Shown here piece by piece: positions 45,526 to 58,208 of a stretch of DNA of 64,000 nucleotides; the first letter of the stretch is position 1, and the number at the start of each line of letters is the position of its first letter. The notes beneath the pieces are model-generated. The model saw nothing but the letters and a program-made list of their open reading frames with translations. It was not told where the DNA came from and made no database searches. The position numbers were made by a program, and so were the translations under genes. Source of the stretch: Anisodus tanguticus (Eukaryota > Streptophyta > Magnoliopsida > Solanales > Solanaceae); assembly GCA_034509755.1 (NCBI GenBank), contig CM067557.1, positions 37,692,001-37,756,000 of the forward strand, written 5' to 3'.

Positions 45526-46050
45526 GTTGGGACATATAACATTTTGGGCTTTGGTGCGATTTATGTGTAAAATCTTCGATGTTTATCTCTTCTTAGGACA
45601 ATTATTTAGTAAATAGCTTTTTAATTATAAGTGTTTTTTTGTAATTTATTGACCTTAGACCACGGTCTAAAGATTTAAAATACTTTTTTTATGCAAAAAC
45701 TTTAGACTATGGTCTAAAATTTGTAAGCTAATACAAGAGTTGGACAATACTATATGTTTCCTAAAGTTGAGCAATATATGAGTCAACATTAAATCTAAGG
45801 CTAATATAGCTTTAAAAAAGATCTTTGTATAAATCTTTCGGTTTATGTGGATTCCGCAATCAAGCAGCCCAAGTCTTGAAAGCCCCAATAGTCCTAGGCC
45901 AGAGACCCAAATAATTGTGGGCAAAATATGGAGAAACTAGTATTGTTTACACCAGTAGCCAGTTTTGGACAAGTTGGTAACCTTTCCAAAAGAACAAGCA
46001 AACCACCGTAAAGGAATTGTTGTTTGATTTTGCAATAGAAGTTAAATTTC
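45526..46050. other. AT-rich spacer, no gene seen
   Basis: A local duplication (GACCACGGTCTAAAG and GACTATGGTCTAAAA near 45657-45720); otherwise nothing recognisable. Confidence 0.35.
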
Positions 46051-46059
46051 TGTATACTC

Positions 46060-46545
46060 AAGAAGGACAATTCGCAGGAATTCCTTATTTCGGATCTTTA
46101 ATTTTTATCCCTCAAATTGAATTTTTTTAATTTATTAACCTTTGCCTAAAATCTCCGGGTTCCGATTTCGAACCATTGTTCAGTCAATTTTTTTTAAAAA
46201 ATTCACAAGGCATAGATTTGATTCGCAAGACATAGTTTCAAATACTGTAGATAGAGTTTTGCAAACTATCCCTTATCCGACAGAGTTTGCCTTAAGGTAA
46301 CAAACTCTACCTTAAGGCAGACAAAATTTGATCTTCAGCCAGAGTTTGCCTTTAGGCATAAGTCAAATTCTGTCTTGCGAATCCAAACTCTACCTTGTAA
46401 TTTTTATTTTATTTTTGACTGAACAAGAGTTCGAATCCAAACCTCAAGATATTTTTAAGCGAAAAAAAAAGAATAAAAATTCCAAATTGGAGGGGAAAAA
46501 GTTAAACACCAGTGCCTTTGAAGCACAATCCGCGCCAATAAAAAA
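46060..46545. repeat. Foldback repeat with tRNA-like B-box motifs, copy 3
   Basis: GGACAATTCGCAGGAATTCC and GATTTCGAACCATTGTTCAG at the left oppose GACTGAACAAGAGTTCGAATC at the right. Inner strings GCCTTAAGG and AAACTCTACCTT alternate orientation. It resembles copies 1 and 2 but is diverged and not joined to gypsy sequence. Confidence 0.5.
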
Positions 46546-46626
46546 GTACTCAAAAATCGTAAGATCCAATAAGTGAAAGCAATCAGAATTTCTGCTAACT
46601 AATTGGCATATCTGGATGTGTTTTGA

Positions 46627-46662
<36 letters not shown>

Positions 46663-47561
46663 ACCTGCTAACCTTAATTTAGCGTATAAAATTCACAAAT
46701 TAAATTTTTTCAATTACTTTTATTGAGTTTCAAAATAAGTGAAATTCCAAGACATTATCTATATGTTCAAGCAGAAAGACAATAATCACATTATAAAGTG
46801 CAGTATTTTTTAGGTCTATAAGTATGAAGTATAATATTTATGATAGAATCTACGAAATGACCTCATCAACAATTTATTAACTAACGAGTGTAAGATTAAT
46901 AAATCAAAGGACCTTAATTACTTGTATAAACAATCCCTTTCTCACGATTTTCATTTCAAACACGAGTTATCGAACGCTAGTAATTTACGTAATAGTCCAT
47001 GAACCTGAGATTATTAATTTTTGCCGTCTTTTATAATTTGTGATTTACTTTAACTATGAATTCAACTTTAATAAGTGGCACAAAATTTCGTTAGATAGTT
47101 TGTTTGAATAACTTGACCCTATTAGGCAAACAATGTGGAAAAGAAATTAAATACTAGTATTACACGAGGCAGTGGCGAAGAAAAAAATTTGACTAAGAGT
47201 GTTAAAATTTATAAAGTAAATATTTTTTCAATGAATGAGTGCACAAAAAAAATTAAATCGGGCTACATAACATTTAGCTTTGCCATTATGCATTGCAGTT
47301 TGTCCTTAAAGCATAATCCAAGCATCAAATAGATTTTTTGGAGTAACTACAAAGCAAATCAAACGAACCTTGTTCTTAAACAAAATTAGTAAAACTATCA
47401 ACTCTTCGCACGATTAGAAAAACATTAATAAATTTAGCAATAATATTTTTATAAATTACTTGAGATATTTTCAGTATATACATACATAAATTAATATTAT
47501 AAATTAATGAAATCACAAATATAAACATCTTTATTAGAATTAGAATGTACATATAGATTTT
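46546..47561. other. AT-rich spacer with AT microsatellite
   Basis: AT array at about 46627-46660; no gene or element recognised in the remainder. Confidence 0.4.
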
Positions 47562-47566
47562 CTTAT

Positions 47567-47878
47567 TGAAAGAAATAATTCCTTGATTATTTAATTAATG
47601 AAAGAGTATATATACAATTTACAATTTCCATAATAGGAAAATCCTATTCCTATTCTATTCCAAAAAACCCTATTCTACTTGTACAATAATTACATAATTA
47701 TGGTAAGTGTAAAAACTCTAATTTAATTACAACTAAACCTATCAAAATTAAGCCACTAAACCGTGATATACGCGGTATGAATATACCATGTATACCACGG
47801 AACTCAACAACCCATTTTACATCATTCTGCCCGTGATATACACGGTGTATATTCCGTGTATATCACGGGTATTTATCA
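47567..47878 (-). repeat. Solo copia LTR with 5-bp TSD CTTAT
   Basis: 312 bp. Plus-strand ends TGAAAGAAATAATTCC and GGGTATTTATCA. CTTAT is at 47562-47566 and 47879-47883. Although a copia pol starts 320 bp to the right, the target duplication shows this LTR is a separate, complete solo LTR. Confidence 0.9.
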
Positions 47879-47883
47879 CTTAT

Positions 47884-48195
47884 GAAAAAGTACTCTTTTA
47901 AAGAAAAAAATACTATGTGACTAATGGGGTTTAATACATAATTAATTTAAAAATTATATAATTACTTTATTTATATATATATACTTTTCTTCTTTCATAA
48001 GATAGTAAATGGTTAGAGGCTATTCATATAATTTGAGATATTCAAGAAGATTTGAGTGAAACCTTTTTAATAATATACAAAACTAATATTTAAAAAGAAC
48101 ACTTACAGAAAAGAAAGTAAAGAGGATGTATAAGAAGGAAAGGACGAAGCATATTTCTGATACTATGTTTGGTGGTTGAAACCATATCAATAATT
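47884..48195. other. AT-rich spacer between solo LTR and copia fragment
   Basis: No feature recognised. It separates the solo LTR target site from the truncated copia C. Confidence 0.35.
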
Positions 48196-48198
48196 TGG

Positions 48199-49918
48199 AC
48201 TATCTCTAAAATCTTCAAATAGAATCGATGGAAGACCTTTGGTAAATATGTCTGCAATTTGATACCTAAAAGGGACATGTAGGACGTGTACTTGTCCACG
48301 AGCTACCTTTTCGCGAACAAAATGGATATCCATCTCAATATGTTTAGTGCGCTGATGTTGAACCGGATTGCCAGAAAGGTATATAGCACTAACATTATCA
48401 CAATAAACCAAGGTAGCTTTGTGAACTGGAAAGTGAAGCTCCAAGAGGAGATTACAGAGCCAACATGATTCAGAAACCACATTAGCCACCCCTCGATACT
48501 CGGCCTCTGCACTAGAGCGTGATAAGGTAGCTTGTCCTTTGGCAGACCACGAGACCAAGTTATCACCAAGAAACATACAATAACCAGAAGTAGAGCGCCT
48601 GGTGTCCAGACAACCACCCCAATCAACATCTGTATAAGAGACAAGTGTAGAAACCGACGACAGATATAGATGTAAGTCATAATCAAGAGTGCATTGGAGG
48701 TAGTGGATAATGCATTTGAGCACATTCATGTGCTCAATCTGAGGATCATGCATACACAAACAAACCTGATGTACAGCATACGTAATATCCGGTCGTGTAA
48801 AAGTGAGATACTGAAGCGCCCCTGCAAGACAACGATAGTGGGTGGGGTCCTCGTATGGTACGCCGCCCGTAGCACCTAGCTTCGATTTAGTATCAACTGG
48901 CGTAGAAGTAGACTTACAAGATGACATACCGGTTCGCTCAATAATCTCAGCAGCATACTTTCTCTGTGACAAAAATAACCCCTACATGACGAGTGACAAC
49001 AATACCCAAGAAATAACTCAAGGGTCCCAAGTCTTTCATAGCAAACTCATAACTGAGCAGTGTCATGACCAACCGGCGCAACACATCAGATGAGGCAATC
49101 AAAATAATATCATCCACATATAACATAATATAGGCCATAGAAGACCCACGACGATAAATAACTAATGAATTATCAGACTTGTTGTGCGAGAACCCAATAG
49201 TAGAGACATAGTCAGCAAACCGCTTCTACCAAGCTCGTAGGGCCTGATTAAGACCATAAAAGGATTTCTTCAACAAACAAACATGATGTGGATAATTGGG
49301 ATCTCGAAAACCCAACGGCTGATGCATGTATACAGTCTCCTTAAGATCACCATGCAAGAAAGCATTTTTCACATCTAACTGATGAATAAGCCAAGATTTC
49401 GAAAGTGCCAAGCTAAGAACAATGCGAATGGTAGCCGGTTTAACAACCAGACTGAACGTCTCCCCACAGTCCACGCCAACCTACTGATTCTTACCATCAC
49501 CTACAAGACGAGCCTTATGCCTCGCAAAAGAACCGTCAGAATTTTTTTATGAGTAAAAATCCACACAGATCAAAGAATATTAATACCAGAAGAACGGGGC
49601 ACCAACTCCCACATCTTATTATCAATAAACGCATTATATTCGTCGGTCATAGCCATTTTCCAATTCGGGTCATTTAATATTGATACAGGGTTACGGGGTA
49701 ACAGAGATTTAAGAACATTAGAAGTGAGATTAAAATGTATCTTTAGTGTAAAAATACCCCGTTGACTACGAGTAACAGGTCTATGACTCAAGAGAGAATT
49801 GGGTGGATTTTGGGAACAAGGAGGGTCAGTGACGAACTCGAGAATAAGGGGGGCCGGTGACGGGCTGGTGATGAACTCGAGAATAAGGGGGGCCGGTGAC
49901 GGACTCGAGAGAGAATTG
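48199..49918 (-). pseudogene. copia C pol fragment (reverse transcriptase and RNase H)
   Basis: Truncated at both ends, with no LTR. Motifs in order on the minus strand: RPVTRSQRGIF, WKMAMTDEYNAFI, ETFSLVVKPATI, QLDVKNAFLHGDL, YGLNQALRAW, intact YVDD (IMLYVDDIILIAS), then in an open 261-codon frame (48187-48972) YTDVDWGG, SSAEAEYRG and ADIFTKGLP. It stops at FEDFRDS, about 10 residues short of the usual end. Earlier frames are broken near 49140, 49480 and 49560. At its 5' side it meets copia D head-to-head. Confidence 0.88.
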
Positions 49919-49925
49919 GGTGGAT
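49790..49925. repeat. Short repeats at the copia C/D junction
   Basis: GAGAGAATTGGGTGGAT occurs at 49791-49807 and 49908-49924. Between them GAACTCGAGAATAAGGGGGG and GGCCGGTGACGG are repeated in near-tandem. The second GAGAGAATTGGGTGGAT leads directly into the primer site of copia D. Confidence 0.8.
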
Positions 49926-50076
49926 ATCAGAAGTCTAGGTCTCAAATTCTCTCCTAAAATTCCGTCCACTTTGCATCAATTTCCGAGCCTCTCTTCTCAT
50001 TTTTCGTGCCTGGTGGTGCCTTCTCTCTTCCCAAATTTTTCTTCCCAATCCCTACATCACGTCTTGCGTTGCTATT

Positions 50077-50680
50077 ATGGCTAAGAACACGTTTCACCCT
50101 GCCCTTACTGTTTCTAACATCAAGAATCACATCCCTATCCTTCTTGAAATAGAAAACATCCAATACGTGATGTGGGCCGAACTGTTCAAAGTTCACGCAC
50201 GCTCGCATCAAGTCCTCCATCATATTATCCCCGCGGCTCCTGCGGATATGGAGGTGCCCAAACCCAATGATGATCCTAAGTTATGGACGACCCTTGATGC
50301 TACCGTTCTTCAGTGGATTTACTCCAATATCTCTACCGACCTGCTGTAAATGATTATTGAACCAGACGCTATGGTTATGGCTACTTGGAATAAAATACGT
50401 GATATATTCCAAGACAATCAAAATTCTCGTGATGTAACCATTGAGCAGGAATTCTCCCACGTCAACATGGAAGATTTCCCAAACGTTTCAGCATACTGCA
50501 AAAGGTTGAAAGAATTGGCAGACCAATAGGCCTATCTGAAGCCTATAGTGGCGTTGGTATGCTTCTTCGTCAGAGCAATTCTCTTTCGCAGTTCTATCAG
50601 GCTCGTTTCATGCTCATGCTCGAAGAAGTCGGCTTGGCTAAGAAGGAGGCTATTGGGGTTCATTCTGTCTGAATTTCTCC
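50077..50680 (+). pseudogene. copia gag (element D)
   Basis: Starts MAKNTFHPALTVSNIKNH and runs 90 codons to a stop after STDLL. It continues with EQEFSHVNMEDFPNVSAYCK, then shows a deletion at 50528 (ADQ joined to a point after the VTNNRLVLQL segment), and ends SQFYQARFML. The following DNA is Gly/Pro-rich coding remnant without a zinc knuckle. Confidence 0.85.
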
Positions 50681-50942
50681 CTCCATCTCAGATAGTTCCA
50701 GCCAAAATCGCACCAATGTGGTGGCAAATGTGGTGGTAACGACGATAGTGGGTCCCACCCCAACAACAGTGGGCCACAACCCAACTGGTCCCAGTCTTGG
50801 GCCCCCTGGCCGTGGGCCTGGGCCAGTGGGAAGTGGCCCAACAGTCCCGGTTTTCCAGTCCATTTAGCCCACGACAATTGGGAGCAGTTTCAACCCCCCT
50901 TTTGGCCCAGCTATCCTAGCCCAGTTCCTGTCTAGCGATCAA

Positions 50943-53489
50943 GTGGGGTTCCGGGTCGGCACGGAGGCAGGCCTAGGCCCCAATAGGCCTATGATGCAGC
51001 GGGCCCCACTCCTACCGACATTGAAGCCTACGATGCACACGCTTGGAATAAATCCTTCGGACCCAAATCGGTACATGGACACCGGTGCCACTACTCACAT
51101 GACGTTTGACTCAGGTACTCTCTCGTTTTATTCCAATTTGAGCAACAATCATGATATAATTATTGGTAGCAGTCATTCAATTCCAATTCGTGGTTACAAT
51201 CATAAAACGTTGTCTCCCCCCATCCACCCCTTATTTTGATAAATACCATTCACACTCCTAAATTGATTAAAAGTTTAGTGTATGTTCGTAAATTCACCAC
51301 TGATAATTTCGTTTCTATTGAATTTGATCCGTTTGGGTTTTTTGTGAAGGATTTCAAGACGGGGAGTCCTCTCGTGAGGTGTGATAGTACGTGAGATCTA
51401 TATCTTATCACGCCAAGTTTCGGTCTCTCGAGTCAACCCTGCCATCAACTTTTGCAGCCCTTGCTCCTTCCTTGTAGCATGCTCATCTATGTCATCCGGG
51501 GTCATCTATTTTGTCTTAATTAGATAAAACTAAATTTATTTCTTGTAAGGGTACGCGTAGTACTCCGAATTGTCAATCTTGTTGTTTTAGGAAACATTGT
51601 TAGGTTGCTATTTGTAGACTCTAATTCTCATACTTTATTGCCTTTTGATATTATTCACCTAGACCCACTGCTCCCAGTTTCGCCACTAGGCCAGTTTCAA
51701 TAATTGGGCCAGTCCAGCCCCATACTGAAATTGGTCCAGCTCGCTACGTTGCTCTCGCTACGGTTTACGATTCCGGGGGCCGCAAGCCCACTGCTTGCTG
51801 GCCAGCCCGTCCTGTGTCCCGAAAATTCTTAAAATTCACTCAATTCTCCCCCGAATCATAGACCAGTCACTCGAAGTCAACGGAGTATTTTTAAACCAAA
51901 AAGACATTTTACTTTAAATTCTAATGTTTTTAAATCACCGCTACCCCGTAATCCTGTGTCTGCTTTAAATGCCCCGAATTGAAAATTTGCCATGACCGAC
52001 GAATATAATGCTCTTATTGATAATAATACGTGGGAGTTAATGCTCCGTCCTTCTGGTGTTAATATTATTAGGTCTATGTAGATTTTTGCTCATAAGGACA
52101 ATTTTGACTGTTCTTTTGCGAGGCATAAAGCACGTCTTGTAGGTGATGGTAAGACTCAGTAGGTTGGTGTCGATTGTGGTGAGACATTTAGTCCGGTGGT
52201 CAAGCCGGCTACCATTCGCATTGTGCTCAGCTTGGCTCTTTCGAAAGCCTGGCCCATTCATCAGTTAGATGTGAAGAATGCTTTCTTACATGGTGATCTC
52301 AAAGAGACAGTCCATATGCATCGGCCCTTGGAATTTAGGGATCCCAAATATCCTCATCGTTTTTGTTTGTTGAAAAAGTCTGTGTATGGGCTTAAGCAGT
52401 CTCCACGGGCTTGGTATAAGAGGTTTGCAGACTATGTTTCGACTATTGGGTTCTCTCACAGCAGGTCTGATAATTCATTATTTATATATCGTCGTGGTTC
52501 TTCCCTGGCTTATATATTGTTAGATGTGGATGATATTATCTTAACTGCCTCTTCTGATACATTACACAAGTCTATCATGACAATGCTCAATTATGAGTTT
52601 GCTATGAAAGACTTGGGGGCCTTGAGTTACTTTTTTGGGGATTGCTGTCACTCGTCATGCAGGTGGGTTGTTCTTATCACAGAGGAAGTATGCAGCTGAG
52701 ATCATTGAGAGGGCTGGGATGTTATCCTGTAAGTCCACTTCCAATTTGGTTGATACTAAATCAAAGTTGGGTGATGCGGCTGGCTCACCTTATGAGGATC
52801 CGATACGCTATCGCAGTCTTGTAGGGGCTCTTCAGTATCTTACGTTCACGAGACCAGATATTATGTATGTCATACAACAGGTGTGTTTGTTTATGCATGA
52901 TCCCAGGGTTGAGCACATGAATGTACTCAAACACATTATTCGGTACATCCAGGGGACACTTGACTATGGCTTACATTTATATCCTTCATCGACGTCTATA
53001 CTTGTCTCGTATACAGATGCTGATTGGGGTGGCTGTCCAGACACCAGACGGTCTACGTATGACTATTGTATGTTTCTTGATAATAACTTGGTCTCCTGGA
53101 ATGCAAAGCGTCAGTTGACTTTATCACGCTCTAGTGCAGAGGCCGAGTATCGAGGGGTAGCCAATGTGGTCTCGAAATCCTATTGTTTACATATTCTTCT
53201 TTTAGAGCTGCATTGTCCTATTCAGAAAGCTACCCTGGTGTATTGTGATAATATTAGTGTCATATACTATTCGGGGAATCCGGTTCAACACCAGCGCACT
53301 AAACACATCGAGATGGACATTCACTTTGTTCGCGGAAAGGTAGCTCGTGGATAAGTATGCGTATGTCATGTCCCTTCCAGGTATCAAATTGCAGACATTT
53401 TTACAAAGGGTCTTCCCTCGGTCCTTTTTGACGATTTTAGGGACAATCTCAGCGTACGAAGACCGCCCGCTATGACTGCAGGGGTGTGA
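50943..53489 (+). pseudogene. copia pol (element D): protease, RT and RNase H, integrase deleted
   Basis: Protease NRYMDTGATTHMT is intact. The pre-integrase linker is followed by FDIIH at 51645, which jumps straight to Pro-rich post-integrase text (PLLPVSPLGQ), so the D-D-E core is gone. RT begins near 51990 and is open from 52196: QLDVKNAFLHGDL, YGLKQSPRAWY; the catalytic motif reads DVDD instead of YVDD. After a frameshift at about 52640 the frame runs through QYLTFTRPDI, YTDADWGG, SSAEAEYRG and DIFTKGLPSV to the stop at the LTR edge, with an extra TAA near 53352. Confidence 0.9.
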
Positions 53490-53718
53490 TAGACAGTGTA
53501 TATTCCCGTGATATACATTTTCCATACATAGTGTATATCACCGGACTTTGGTCCTTTTCCCATTGTAATTAGTGTACCGATTTTAGCATACTTAGTGTAG
53601 AATATTTGTATTAGCTGGTATTGTACACTTACCATAATTATAGGAGTCTTGTACTACTAGAATAGGATTTTGGGATTAAAATAGAAATATGTTTTCTATT
53701 ATGGTAAATTGTAATTTG
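53487..53718 (+). repeat. 3' LTR of copia D, part 1
   Basis: Begins TGATAGACAGTG after the polypurine tract. It includes CCGTGATATACA and ACTTACCATAATTATA, as in the other LTRs of this family. Interrupted at ATTTG by copia E; continues at 58600. Confidence 0.85.
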
Positions 53719-53944
53719 TGTAAGAATTCTAGGGTAAGTAGAATATCTTCCTCCCTCTATTCATCCTTCAAGGGTTCAATATATACACAATATACATCAA
53801 TTAGGAAGAGTCAATCATGCCTAATCTTCCTAATCAATTCCTAATAATCTTCTACCTAATTTACATAATGTTCCTAATAAACATTTTACTACCTACCATA
53901 TATAACATGATACTACATTAATACAAAATCATAATATTCTAACA
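53719..53944 (-). repeat. 3' LTR of copia E
   Basis: 226 bp. Plus-strand ends TGTAAGAATTCTAGGG and ATATTCTAACA. It lacks a 14-bp piece (around ATTATTAACATA) present in the 5' LTR; otherwise differs at only a few positions. Confidence 0.93.
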
Positions 53945-56900
53945 CTCCCCCGCAGTCGAAGCTGGAGGGCGGTGAATGCTGAGACTGTCCCTAAAATCTT
54001 CAAATAATATCAGCGGAAGTCCTTTTCTGAAGATATCTGCGATTTGATGTCGCGTTGGGACATGTAGCACTCGAACCTGTCCGCGAGCCACCTTCTCGCG
54101 TACCAAATGAATAGCTAACTCAATATGTTTAGTGCGTTGATGGTGGATGGGATTACCTGAGAGGTAGATTGCACTAATATTATCACAATATACTATTGTT
54201 GCAGTCGGAATAGGGCAATGAAGTTCAAGTAACAGATTCTGAATCCAACATGAGTCAAATACAACATTGGCCACAACACGATATTCTGCTTCAGAACTTG
54301 AGCGTGATACCGTGGCCTGCCTTTTTTAGGACCATGAGATTAAATTATCACAAAGGAAGACGCAATACCCGGAGGTGGATCGTCTTGTATCCGAACAGCT
54401 TGCCCAATCTGCATCAGTGTAAGTAACAAGTTTGGAAATAGAGGACGGGTATAAATGTAATCCATACTCCAGAGTGCTATGAATATATCGCACAATGCAT
54501 TTCAGAGCATGCATATGTTCCTTCATTGGATTATGCATAAATAGACACATTTGTTGCACTGCATAGGTAATATCTGGCCTGGTGAATGTTTGATACTGTA
54601 AAGCTCATGCTAGGTTGCGGTATAACATTGGATCAACAAAAGGTTTGCTAGAGATGGCACTCAATTTGGACTTTGTGTCGATCGGAGTTGCCGAAGGTTT
54701 GCAGAAAGACATCCCAGCTCGTTCCACGATTTCTGATGCATACTTCTTCTGGGAGAGGAATAATCCACCTGTATGTCGGGTCACGGCAATCCCTAGAAAG
54801 TAGTGGAGTGGGCCAAGATCTTTTATAGTAAATTCAGAACTAAGCTGTGACATGATATTTTTGCGAAGAGAGTCTGAAGATGTTGTTAGAATAATATCAA
54901 CCACATATAAAAGAAGATAAGCGGTATGATTACCCTGACGATAGATAAACAAGTAATTATCTGAACGGCTGTGCGAGAAACCCATGCATGACACAAAATC
55001 TGCAAACCGCTTATACCAAGCCTTGGGGGCCTGCTTGAGGCCATATAATGATTTGTTGAGCAAACACACATGGTTAGGATATTTAGGATCCATGTATCCC
55101 AACGGTTGGTGCATGTAAACAGTCTCATTAAGGTGTCCATGGAGGAAGGCATTTTTGACATCCAATTGATGAAGTGACCATCCTTTTGAGAGAGACATGC
55201 TGAGAACTGTTCTGATAGTTGCAGGTTTGACCACCGGACTGAATGTTTCCCCGCAATCTACACCAACCTGATGTGTCTTCCCATTACATACGAGACGGGC
55301 TTTATGTTGCTCAAAAGTTCCATCAGATTTTTCTTTATGGCTAAAATCCACATAGAGCAAATTATATTAGCATTAGATGGACGATGTACTAAATCCCATG
55401 TCCTATTTGTAATTAGAGCATGATATTCATCATCCATGGCCATTTTCCAATTCGGGTCTTTTAGAGCAGATACTGGATTACGAGGCAAGGGTGATTTCAA
55501 GACCTAGGTGTGAAGGCTATATTTGGCATTGGGTTTGACAATCCCATATTGACTACGGGTGATCGGACGGTTTGTTGGGCCAGTGGACTGGACGCCACTG
55601 ACCGAGGAGTGAGAAACTGAAGGTCCAGTGGGTTGTATTGATGGAGCTGGAATTGGGCCCGTTGTGGTGGATTGTCCCAATGGGCCTGAATTACGGTGTT
55701 CAACACTAGTAATAGGTACCGAGATGTGAAAAAAATGTGTTAGATACGAAAGCTTATCATTATCCAAAAAATCATAGTTAGGGGTCCCGATGGTATGTAA
55801 CTTAGCAAAAGGAAATATTGTTTTATCAAAGATTACATGACGACTTATAAAGATTCTTTTGGAAGAAATGTCGTAACATTGGTAACAACGATGATGAGTA
55901 TGGTATCCTAAGAACACACATGGAGTAGACCGGGCTTGGAGTTTTGTGATTGTGGTGGATGGAAATATGGGGTAGCAAAGACAACCAAACACTCGTAAAT
56001 GATGATATGTGGGCTCTCGTAGGTAAAACATTTTTAGGGGAGCTTGGTATGATAGATTCTTATGAGGAAGGACATTCAACATATAAGTGGCCATTTGGAG
56101 TGCATGATGCCAAAATACAGGGGGAAGTGAAGCATGAGAAAGAGATGTTCTAACAATATTGTTAATGGTTCTAATTTTACGTTCCGCCTTCCCATTTTGT
56201 GATGAAGTATGAGGACACGACAAACGAAACTGAAGACCATTTGTTTTGAAAAACTCCCAAAACTTTTTATTGTCAAACTCCCCCCCCCCCCCCATTGTCA
56301 CATTGAATATTTTTCATATCACGTTCAAATTGAGTTCGGATGAATGCTCTAAAAGTGAGAAAAGTGGAAAACACTTGTGATTTTTTTGATAAAGGGAATG
56401 TCCACAAATAATTAGAGTAGTCATCAAGTATAAGAAAATAATATCTATGACCAGAAGAACTCAAAACAGGTGATGTCCAAATATCACAATATAAATTATC
56501 AAATGGCAAAAGAGTGCATGAAGTAGATGAAATAAAAGGCAACTTAATATGTTTACAAAGTGTGCAAGAATGACACTTATTTAGAGTCCGTGTTTGGGTA
56601 CAAGAAATAAAATTATTTTGTTTAAGAGAAGCCAAAATAGCCTCTCCCGGATGTCCCAAACGTTGGTGCCATAAAGATGGTGCCAAAGCTGCAAAAACAA
56701 AAGGAAACTTGAATTGTTGTGTTGACGGATTTATTGGATAGAGCTCCCCCTTGCTATCACATCTTATGAGAAGCTTCCCCGTCTGAAAATCATGCACGAA
56801 AAAGCCAAAGGGGTCAAACTGGACAGATACCCAATTATCAGTTGTAAACTTTCTAACAGATACCAAGTTTTTGATTAATTTGAGAGCATGAAGGACATTC

Positions 56901-57191
56901 TTTAAAATTAGGGGTGGGTTTGGTGGTGACAATTTGCTAGAACCATAACCTTTTATTGGAATTAAATGACCATTTATGACAATTATTCCATTATCATTGC
57001 TCAAATTAAAATAGGACGAGAGATTACCTTGGAGGACGTCATATGTGACGTCACTCTGGAGTCCATATACCAATTTGAATCTGGTGGATTAAGTCCGAGG
57101 GTGTGCATGGCGGACTCAATTTTCGTGGGGTGGGCCCATGTTGAATGGGCCTCATGCCACTGGGTCAGCTGAGGCCCACTGCCACTGCCAG
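53945..57191 (-). pseudogene. copia pol (element E): protease to RNase H
   Basis: Protease NWYMDSRVTSHMT has DSR where DSG/DTG is needed. The integrase region has HQRLGHPGEA, DNLYCDIWTSPV, then NIQCDN followed by a run of glycines (the plus-strand C-run at 56279-56294) instead of the usual D-N-G-x-E-F-D, giving a frameshift; SQNGKAERK follows. RT: ETFSPVVKPATIR, QLDVKNAFLHGHL, YGLKQAPKAWY, and YVVD in place of YVDD. RNase H: YTDADWAS and ADIFRKGLP. Breaks lie near 55360-55500, 54605 and 54326. Confidence 0.9.
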
Positions 57192-58208
57192 TTACAAACC
57201 CAGTGAAATGGGCCTGCTGGGCCTGTGATGCTGCTGCCACTGAACCGGAAATGGGCCACTAAATTGTTGAGGCTGGCCAGTAGGCCTTGGGGGCTGCCTG
57301 GCCCAATTGTCTGCTGGGGCTGGGCTGGGTGGTACAGCCCCAAGGCCACCGCCACCGGCCGTTGTTCTTTGCCACTGTCCGCCGTCCCTGCCGCCATGCT
57401 GCTGCCACTGTCCACCACCAGAGTTGGTGTTGCCGCTATTACTGCAGCCACCGGAATTTCGGTGGCCTCCACCTTTGTTATTTCCGCAATTTCCACCCTT
57501 ATTTTGTTGAGAATGTTCAAAAAAATTACCATCATGTGAAGGAGTGGCAAACATGGCGGAATTTGAAGTAGTTGAGGCCTTTTTCACCTAGCCCGACTCT
57601 TCAAGTACAAGCATGGACCTTGCTTGATAAAATTGTGGTAGAGAATTACTTTGACGAATTAGGGTTCCCATGCCGCTATACGCGTCGGTGAGACCGACAA
57701 CCAATTGCAAGACTAACCGGTTATTAGTAACCGGTGAACCAACGTTTCGTAATTGATCGGCCAACACTTTGAGGCGTTGACAATATGTAGAAACATTAGG
57801 GAAATCCGCCATGTCAATGGTTGAGAACTCCTGTTCCAATGAAACAACGCGAGAGTTTTGGTTATCTTGAAAAATATCTCTCAAACGTTCCCACGCCGCC
57901 ATGGCTGTGGAATCTGGTTCCATTATCGTATGCAACAAGTCTGTGGAGATTATTGCATAAATCCAACGAAGGACTGTGGCATCAAGTGTATCCCACAATT
58001 CCTTGTCTGCATCGTTTGTTATGTCTTTCCCTTTACCATCTTTTGGAGGAATTATATGATGAAGAACTTTGTGAGCACGACAACATATTTTGAATAGTTC
58101 CGCCCAAGTCGCATAATGAACGGTTTCCATTTCTAGTTTGATGGAAACATGTGTTTTGATGTTTGAGACAGCAAGGGCATGGTGAAAATATGATTTGGAT
58201 TCAGACAT
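57192..58208 (-). pseudogene. copia gag (element E)
   Basis: Starts MSESKSYFHHALAVSNIKTH at 58208 and is open for over 200 codons with WAELFKICCRAHKVLHH, WERLRDIFQDNQNSRVV, VTNNRLVLQLVVGLTDAYSG and QFYQARSMLVLEESG. An in-frame TAG (57588-57590) follows, then an open Gly/Asn/Gln-rich tail (GGNCGNNKGGGHRNSGG) without a CCHC knuckle. It is the best preserved gag in the window. Confidence 0.88.

Noticed and set aside
47567..49918. One copia element with its 3' LTR at 47567
   Set aside because: The LTR has its own CTTAT target duplication and the pol end is truncated 320 bp away, so they are separate.
57225..57571. Plus-strand frames of 94-104 codons
   Set aside because: Antisense to the copia E gag; no independent support.
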